This document shows positions 1 to 4,374 of a stretch of DNA of 8,066 bases, piece by piece. The stretch spans positions 1 to 8,066 of the forward strand of contig DPJP01000361.1 in assembly GCA_003542955.1 (NCBI GenBank), in the 5' to 3' direction. The number at the start of each line of letters is the position of its first letter. Positions within the stretch are counted from its first letter, which is position 1. Below the pieces are notes generated by a model. It saw only the letters and a program-made list of their open reading frames with translations, did no database searches and was not told the DNA's origin. A program made the translations under genes and the position numbers. This DNA comes from Armatimonadota bacterium (lineage in GTDB: Bacteria; Armatimonadota; Zipacnadia; Zipacnadales; UBA11051).

Positions 1-1
1 C

Positions 2-118
2 GGCTCCGACCGGCAGGCCGCCCACTTCACCGGGCAGACACTGACGGCGAATCTCAAGACCAGCCAGCTTTTCGTCAATGACGCCAACCTGAAGGTCCAG
101 ACGCCGCTGGGTGAGTAG
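2..118 (+). CDS. LptA/OstA-like periplasmic LPS-transport protein, C-terminal fragment
   Basis: Only the last 38 codons are in the window, read in the frame that ends at TAG 116-118; the start lies upstream. The visible residues alternate polar and hydrophobic (for example HFTGQTLTANL, then SQLFVNDANLKVQ), as in the repeated beta-strands of the OstA/LptA/LptC jellyroll. That fold forms the periplasmic bridge carrying lipopolysaccharide from the inner to the outer membrane. The main support is context: the stop is 27 bases before an lptB gene, followed by an LptF/G permease, and lptA or lptC commonly precedes lptB. The fragment is too short to tell LptA from LptC or from another beta-rich protein, so no symbol is given. 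Confidence 0.6.
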   Translation, partial: GSDRQAAHFTGQTLTANLKTSQLFVNDANLKVQTPLGE

Positions 119-145
119 GCTCACTGACGGGCCACGAGGGCATAT

Positions 146-865
146 ATGTCGCTGATTGCAGAGAACCTGGTAAAGAGTTACGGGGGCCGGCGCGTGGTAG
201 ATGGCGTCGGCCTGCGTGTTGACCGCGGCGAGGTCGTCGGCCTGCTCGGTCCCAACGGCGCCGGAAAGACGACATCATTCTACATGATCGTGGGCGCCGT
301 GCGCGCCGATGAAGGCACCGTCACCCTCGACGGGCAGAACCTCGCCGGCGCGCCGATGCACATCCGCTGCCGGAAGGGGATCGGCTACCTCGCCCAGCAG
401 CCCTCCGTCTTCCGCAAGCTCACCGTCAGGGACAACCTGCGGCTGGTGCTCGAGATGCAGGGGCTGAGCCGCAAGGAGCAACGCGAGCGCGCGGATGACT
501 TGCTCGCGAAGCTGCACATCAGTCAGATAGCCGACCGCATCGGCCTGGTGCTCTCAGGCGGGGAGCGGCGAAGGGTCGAGATCGCCCGCGCGCTGTGCAT
601 CAGCCCATCGTTCATCCTGCTCGATGAGCCGTTCACAGGTGTGGACCCGATTGCCATCGAGGAGATCCAGACGATCATCGGCGAGCTTCGCAACGATGAC
701 ATCGGCATCCTGATTACCGACCACAACGTGCGTGAGACGCTTGGGATCACCGACCGGGCATACATCATCTTCGAGGGGCAGATACGGGTCGAGGGCTCGG
801 CGGACCAGATAGTCGCCGACCCCGAGGCGCGCAAGTACTACCTCGGCGAGAAGTTCCGCATGTAG
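146..865 (+). CDS. lptB: LptB, ATP-binding protein of the lipopolysaccharide export ABC transporter
   Basis: This 239-residue cytoplasmic ABC ATPase powers LPS extraction from the inner membrane with LptF/LptG. All nucleotide-binding motifs are intact: Walker A GPNGAGKTT (35-43), Q-loop YLAQQPSVFRKLTV (81-94), signature LSGGE (136-140), Walker B FILLDE with catalytic Glu161, D-loop region FTGVDP (163-168) and switch His193. Two traits point to LptB rather than a branched-chain amino-acid LivF/LivG ATPase: the PSVFRKLTVRDNL segment, which contacts the permease coupling helix in LptB, and the C-terminal YYLGEKFRM, close to the YLGEDFRL ending of known LptB. Length matches the family (E. coli, 241). 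The ATG has GAGGG (136-140) five bases upstream. It lies 27 bases after the LptA-like stop and 68 bases before the permease, so one operon is likely. I see no defect. Confidence 0.95.
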   Translation: MSLIAENLVKSYGGRRVVDGVGLRVDRGEVVGLLGPNGAGKTTSFYMIVGAVRADEGTVTLDGQNLAGAPMHIRCRKGIGYLAQQPSVFRKLTVRDNLRLVLEMQGLSRKEQRERADDLLAKLHISQIADRIGLVLSGGERRRVEIARALCISPSFILLDEPFTGVDPIAIEEIQTIIGELRNDDIGILITDHNVRETLGITDRAYIIFEGQIRVEGSADQIVADPEARKYYLGEKFRM

Positions 866-933
866 AGCATTCGCCGCGAGCCCGGTGACGGGGAATCTCC
901 GGTCGCGCCGGGCGAGGGCAGGACAAGAGACGC

Positions 934-2022
934 ATGTCACGGCTTGACAGGTACATCTCGTCGGGCTTTGCGCCACTGCTGCTGGGCGGCATGGCGGCCT
1001 TTCTGGTGGTGCTGGTGGGAGTCGACATCCTCCCGCGCGCAATCAGGTGGGTGATCGACGACGGCGTGCCGGTCTCCATCGCGGCCCAGGTGTTCTTCCT
1101 CAAACTGCCGTCAATTGTGCCGCTGACGATGCCCATGGCGGTCATGTTCGCGAGCCTGATGGTAGTCGCGACGCTCTCCTCGCACGGGGAGCTGCTGGCG
1201 CTGCGGGCGGCAGGCATCTCGATGACGCGTGTCGCGGCGCCGGTTGTCGTGATGGGCTTCGTCGTCTCACTGATCGCGTTTGCCTTCTATGAGGGCATCA
1301 GCCCCAGGGCGAGCCAGCGGGCTTTCGTGCTGCTGCGCGAGTACCAGGAGAAGCAGAGCGCGATAGATGACCTGGTGTTCGCCATCCCCCCGAAGGGCAC
1401 ACCGCGCTACTGGGTGAGGATGGGGCGCTTCGACCCGAAGAGCCTCGAGGGCGAGGATGTACTGGTGCAGGTGTTCGGGGTCGACGGTCGGCTCGAGCAG
1501 ACGTTCCAGGCGGTATCGGCGCGCTGGGACGGAGAGCAGTTGGCCCTGCGGGCCCCCCGCCAGGTGCTCCTGACAGATCAGGGGCAACGAACGCTGACAT
1601 CCGCCTCCGCGGAGGTCTTCATCGGCAAGTCCGCCGACCAGTTGCCGGAGATCAAGCAGAACCCGCAGGAGTTGAGTATCGCGCAGTTGAAGCGGCTGCT
1701 GGGCCAGTACCGGCGGATGGGGCTGCCGTACAACCCGGATCAGCTCCAACTCCTGCAGCTGATCCAGAACCGGCTGGCGCTGCCCTGGTGCGCGCTGGGC
1801 TTCGCGCTGCTCGGGGTGTCGCTGGGGCAGGCCCGGATACGGGCCTCGGCGGGTGTCGGGTTCGGGCTGTCGCTCATCATAGTCTTCGTCTACTACCTGC
1901 TGTTCAACACGCTGACACTGGTCGGCGCGCGGGGCGCGCTCACCCCGGCGCTGACTGCGTGGTCACCAAATGTCGCCCTGTTTGCGGCGAGCGTCATGTT
2001 GCTGGTTTGGAGGAAGGACTAG
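934..2022 (+). CDS. LptF/LptG-family (YjgP/YjgQ) lipopolysaccharide export permease
   Basis: This 362-residue inner-membrane protein is the transmembrane partner of LptB. It has the family layout: three N-terminal helices (about 12-33, 51-81, 101-118), a periplasmic beta-jellyroll of about 150 residues, and three C-terminal helices (about 281-298, 307-330, 344-359). The cytoplasmic segment SSHGELLALRAAGIS (82-96) matches the conserved coupling-helix region of YjgP/YjgQ proteins that docks on LptB. LTAWSPN before the last helix is also typical of the family. AGGA (920-923) lies ten bases before the ATG. Proteobacteria encode two paralogues, lptF and lptG, side by side; here there is one, followed by an unrelated gene. 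It may act as a homodimer, or its partner may be elsewhere. I cannot assign it to F or G, so the symbol is left empty. Confidence 0.93.
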   Translation: MSRLDRYISSGFAPLLLGGMAAFLVVLVGVDILPRAIRWVIDDGVPVSIAAQVFFLKLPSIVPLTMPMAVMFASLMVVATLSSHGELLALRAAGISMTRVAAPVVVMGFVVSLIAFAFYEGISPRASQRAFVLLREYQEKQSAIDDLVFAIPPKGTPRYWVRMGRFDPKSLEGEDVLVQVFGVDGRLEQTFQAVSARWDGEQLALRAPRQVLLTDQGQRTLTSASAEVFIGKSADQLPEIKQNPQELSIAQLKRLLGQYRRMGLPYNPDQLQLLQLIQNRLALPWCALGFALLGVSLGQARIRASAGVGFGLSLIIVFVYYLLFNTLTLVGARGALTPALTAWSPNVALFAASVMLLVWRKD

Positions 2023-2152
2023 AAACCGCGCAGGTGTGTGACGACACTTGGCGGAACGGGTAAGGGTGCGCCCTGAAGGGCCCGGACCGAATGCGCAAGG
2101 GCCGGGCGGCCTGGAAAGCCTCCAGTAGCCCAGATTACGGTGGTCTCGATCC
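2023..2152 (+). other. Spacer with several possible RNA hairpins between the permease and DUF3084 genes
   Basis: This 130-base gap is long for the operon and carries no gene. Three short stems can be drawn: GCCC/GGGC with a TGAA loop (2070-2081), GCCCGG (2080-2085) with CCGGGC (2102-2107), which overlaps the first and so could be mutually exclusive with it, and CTGGA/TCCAG (2111-2115 and 2121-2125). It matches no riboswitch or structured RNA I can recall, and no promoter is evident. GC-rich DNA yields such stems by chance. Confidence 0.3.
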
Positions 2153-3739
2153 ATGTCACCCAATGCGATAATCGCTTTCCTGGTGCTGCCCCTGGCGGGG
2201 GCCCTGATAGCGTGGGCGGGCGACGTGATCGGCTACCGGTTGGGCAAGCGTCGCGTCAGCCTCTTCGGTCTCCGTCCCCGTAGTACTGCCCGTCTCATCG
2301 GTCTCCTGTTTGGCGCCGGGCTGCCTGTGCTCGGTCTGCTTGTCGCCATGGCATTCGTCCCCGACGCGCGGAAGGCCATCTTCCAGTTGGATGCGATGGA
2401 AGAGCAGATAGACTCCCTCACCGCGCTCAGAGATCAGCTCTCGGACGCCAACGCTGCGTTGCAGAAGAGGCGGGATGAACTGAGCGACGAGGTCGGGGAG
2501 GTCCGCGCACAGAGCGAGGACCTCCAGCGGCAGATACAGGCTCTTGGTGAGCGCAGCAGGACGCTCGAGTCGGAGGTAGCCCAACTCGAGAAAGCGCGCG
2601 CGGAACTCTCAGCCCGAGTGGCGAAGTCTGAGAGCCAGTACAAGGCGGCCGAGACGAGGCTCAGGGAGAAAGAGGCAGACCTCAAGGACACCAGAGAGAA
2701 GCTCGCCGGCGCCCAGGGCAGCCTGACCGAGGCCACCCAGGCGCTCGAGGCCCAGCACGCGCGAGCGAGCGAGCTCGACGAGAAGAACCGCGCGCTCGAG
2801 GCGACGAAGGCCAGGCTCGACGCGCAGGTTGACGGTCTCAAGCAGCAGGTAGCCGGGCTCGAGGCGGACGTCGGGAAGGCCGAAGATGAACTCGCCAAGC
2901 TCAACAAGGAGCTCGAGGGCCTCAAGACCGAACTGGCACAGAAGCAGAGCGAGATCGACGCGAAGCTGACCGAGATCGAGCGGCTGAAGGGGCAGATGGA
3001 GCGGCTCGCGGCGGAGTACGATCAGTATCGCCGTCGGCAGACCGGTATCGCCGCCAGCGCCGTCGTCTACGAGGCCGGTGACGTACTGGTTCGGGTCAAG
3101 GCCCGCACCGATGAGACTGACGAGGACTTCTCCCGCTGGCTGGTCGAGCTGCTCGAGTTCGCGAGTGTTGCCGCGGAACGTCGCGGGGCCGTGCGCGGGC
3201 TCAACGGCCGCGCGGTGCTGCTGGTCGCACCCGTCCCGCCGGAGATCATCGATCGCCCGGTCACCGAACTCGACAGCGTCGAGTATCTGACGAAGACCAT
3301 CAGGAGCTTCCCGGTCATCGAGGAGTGGGTTGTCTCGGTCACCGTGTTCAGGCGCTTTGTGAAGGGCGAGACCGGCCAGGTCCATGTCCGCATGATCGCC
3401 CAGCCCAACGAGCGGGTGTTTGTCCAGGACGAAGTCATTGCCGAGACGGTGGTCCCCGCGGGCAGTGAAGCCGCCGACGTCTTCACCGCCCTGTGGGTCC
3501 TGCTCCGCGGCGGTGTCCGGCAGGAGGCAATCCGCCGCAACATGCTGCCGGAGCCCGACAGTGGGCAATATGGTGCAGTCGACTCACGTGAGCTGTTCGA
3601 GGTCATCGAGGAGATTGAGGACCTCGAGTACAACGTCAGGGTTCAGGTCGTCCCGATTCGCGATACCTACACGGCGGACCAGATGAAGGTCAAGTTCGTC
3701 ATTCATAGAGAGCCGCAGGCGCCCGCCGATGCGCGCTGA
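2153..3739 (+). CDS. DUF3084 membrane-anchored coiled-coil protein
   Basis: This 528-residue protein has two N-terminal membrane helices (about 5-24 and 47-67) separated by a basic loop. The loop holds GYRLGKRRVSLFGLRPRST (27-45), which I recognise as the hallmark of DUF3084 proteins of cyanobacteria and some other diderms. Residues about 77-292 are a long coiled coil rich in Glu, Lys, Ala, Leu and Gln. Residues about 295-528 form a globular mixed alpha/beta domain (AGDVLVRVKA, EEWVVSVTVFRRF) that I cannot link to an enzyme fold. Both termini of the membrane hairpin probably face the same side, presumably the cytoplasm. No function is established to my knowledge. In-frame TAG at 2126-2128 rules out a longer start; the ATG has only a weak GGTGG upstream. 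It follows the LPS permease and overlaps the next gene, so a role linked to the envelope or LPS export is plausible but inferred. Confidence 0.88.
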   Translation: MSPNAIIAFLVLPLAGALIAWAGDVIGYRLGKRRVSLFGLRPRSTARLIGLLFGAGLPVLGLLVAMAFVPDARKAIFQLDAMEEQIDSLTALRDQLSDANAALQKRRDELSDEVGEVRAQSEDLQRQIQALGERSRTLESEVAQLEKARAELSARVAKSESQYKAAETRLREKEADLKDTREKLAGAQGSLTEATQALEAQHARASELDEKNRALEATKARLDAQVDGLKQQVAGLEADVGKAEDELAKLNKELEGLKTELAQKQSEIDAKLTEIERLKGQMERLAAEYDQYRRRQTGIAASAVVYEAGDVLVRVKARTDETDEDFSRWLVELLEFASVAAERRGAVRGLNGRAVLLVAPVPPEIIDRPVTELDSVEYLTKTIRSFPVIEEWVVSVTVFRRFVKGETGQVHVRMIAQPNERVFVQDEVIAETVVPAGSEAADVFTALWVLLRGGVRQEAIRRNMLPEPDSGQYGAVDSRELFEVIEEIEDLEYNVRVQVVPIRDTYTADQMKVKFVIHREPQAPADAR

Positions 3740-4148
3740 TCTGCCAGTTGTCGCCGTCGACCCCGGGCGCGACAAGTGCGGTGTCGCCGTTGTCTCCCCC
3801 GACGGCGCGATCCTCCACCACACCATTGTCCCCACCGCCATGGTCGGCGAGACAGTCGATGTGCTGGCCAACGACCACCATGCGCGACGCATTCTCGTGG
3901 GCGCCGGAACGACCTCCCGCGGCGCCATCGACGCGATCAGTGTCTTCCGCCCCCGCAATGACATCCTCACCGTCGAGGAGGCAAACTCGACACTCGAAGC
4001 GCGCGCGCTCTACTGGCAGGACAACCCACCCGGCTGCCTGCAGATGCTCATCCCCGCCGGCCTGCGCACCCCGCCGCGGCCCGTTGACGACTACGCCGCC
4101 GCCGTCATCGCCCGGCGTTTCCTCGCACAGCGGTCCGAGGACCGCTGA
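3729..4148 (+). CDS. RuvC/YqgF-like RNase H-fold nuclease family protein
   Basis: This is a 139-residue protein with the compact RNase H fold of RuvC/YqgF (RuvX) resolvase-like proteins. The first strand VVAVDPGRDKCGVAV carries an acidic residue (Asp11); a middle strand ends in VGAGTTSRG (57-65); ILTVEEANSTLEAR supplies Glu83/Glu84; and RPVDDYAAAVIARRFL supplies Asp120/Asp121. These are the positions expected for the metal-binding acidic cluster, so catalysis is plausible. The DPGRDKCG and PPRPVDD segments match a lineage-specific branch I know from cyanobacteria, usually annotated loosely as RuvC resolvase or pre-16S rRNA nuclease. The substrate (Holliday junction, rRNA precursor or other) cannot be decided. 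The ATG lies inside the DUF3084 gene with an 11-base overlap, which suggests translational coupling. A GC-rich hairpin covers the stop codon. Confidence 0.8.
   Translation: MRADLPVVAVDPGRDKCGVAVVSPDGAILHHTIVPTAMVGETVDVLANDHHARRILVGAGTTSRGAIDAISVFRPRNDILTVEEANSTLEARALYWQDNPPGCLQMLIPAGLRTPPRPVDDYAAAVIARRFLAQRSEDR
4128..4147 (+). terminator. GC-rich hairpin over the stop codon, possible operon-end terminator or attenuator
   Basis: CAGCGGTC (4128-4135) and GACCGCTG (4140-4147) form a perfect 8-bp stem closed by the loop CGAG. The stem spans the last codons and TGA (4146-4148) of the RuvC-like gene. No run of T follows, so it is not a canonical intrinsic terminator. It could be a weak or Rho-assisted terminator or an mRNA 3'-end stabiliser. 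Its place between the lpt-linked operon and a fresh promoter supports an end-of-transcript role. Confidence 0.4.
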
Positions 4149-4234
4149 GGTCCACTCACCCGGGCGAAGAAGCGCGCGGCGTCAAGACATTCGCCATACT
4201 TGCCCAAATATTGTGACTTTATGCCCGCGTGCTA

Positions 4235-4263
4235 TTGTAATGCCATGGGACATCCCCTATAAT
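4235..4263 (+). promoter_or_regulatory. Sigma70-type promoter for ftsK
   Basis: TTGTAA (4235-4240, four of six consensus bases) is separated by exactly 17 bases from a perfect TATAAT (4258-4263). It sits in the AT-richest part of an otherwise GC-rich window and points toward ftsK. Transcription would start near 4270 and leave a leader of about 105 bases. An overlapping weaker pair, TTGTGA (4211-4216) and TATTGT (4233-4238) with a 16-base spacer, could be a second start. Confidence 0.72.
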
Positions 4264-4270
4264 GTCTGAT

Positions 4271-4310
4271 ACTGACCGGCGTGCTGTCGATGCCGGCGGC
4301 ATGGGTCAGT
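4271..4310. promoter_or_regulatory. Inverted repeat at the predicted ftsK transcript start
   Basis: ACTGACC (4271-4277) and GGTCAGT (4304-4310) are perfect 7-base inverted repeats. A smaller hairpin, TGCC/GGCA (4291-4294 and 4298-4301), lies inside. The outer arm begins about eight bases after the TATAAT box. It could be an operator bound by a dimeric regulator, or a stem at the 5' end of the ftsK transcript. The sequence does not decide between these, and chance is possible. Confidence 0.35.
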
Positions 4311-4360
4311 GACAACCTATTGTCGGCCTCACCCGCCATATACCGCCATCAACATGCTCC

Positions 4361-4365
4361 GGAGG
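4361..4365 (+). promoter_or_regulatory. Ribosome binding site that fixes the ftsK start
   Basis: GGAGG (continuing as GGAGGGTGAG) is the strongest Shine-Dalgarno sequence in this leader. It lies nine bases before GTG 4375. It is downstream of the other in-frame candidates, GTG 4309 and ATG 4354, and so cannot serve them. It therefore decides the start of ftsK. Confidence 0.75.
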
Positions 4366-4374
4366 GTGAGCAAC

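Noticed and set aside
2381..3030. Apparent internal repeats in the DUF3084 gene
   Set aside because: The similarity reflects heptad composition of a coiled coil (Glu, Lys, Leu, Ala codons), not true DNA repeats with fixed units.
2609..3568. A 319-codon minus-strand open frame opposite the DUF3084 gene
   Set aside because: It is a shadow of a GC-rich, Glu/Leu-rich coiled-coil gene. Its translation is low in complexity and matches no family, while the + strand frame has clear domains.
3748..4269. A 173-codon + strand frame overlapping the RuvC-like gene
   Set aside because: The product is Ser/Pro/Thr/Arg-rich without motifs, and the other frame carries the conserved RNase H-fold segments.
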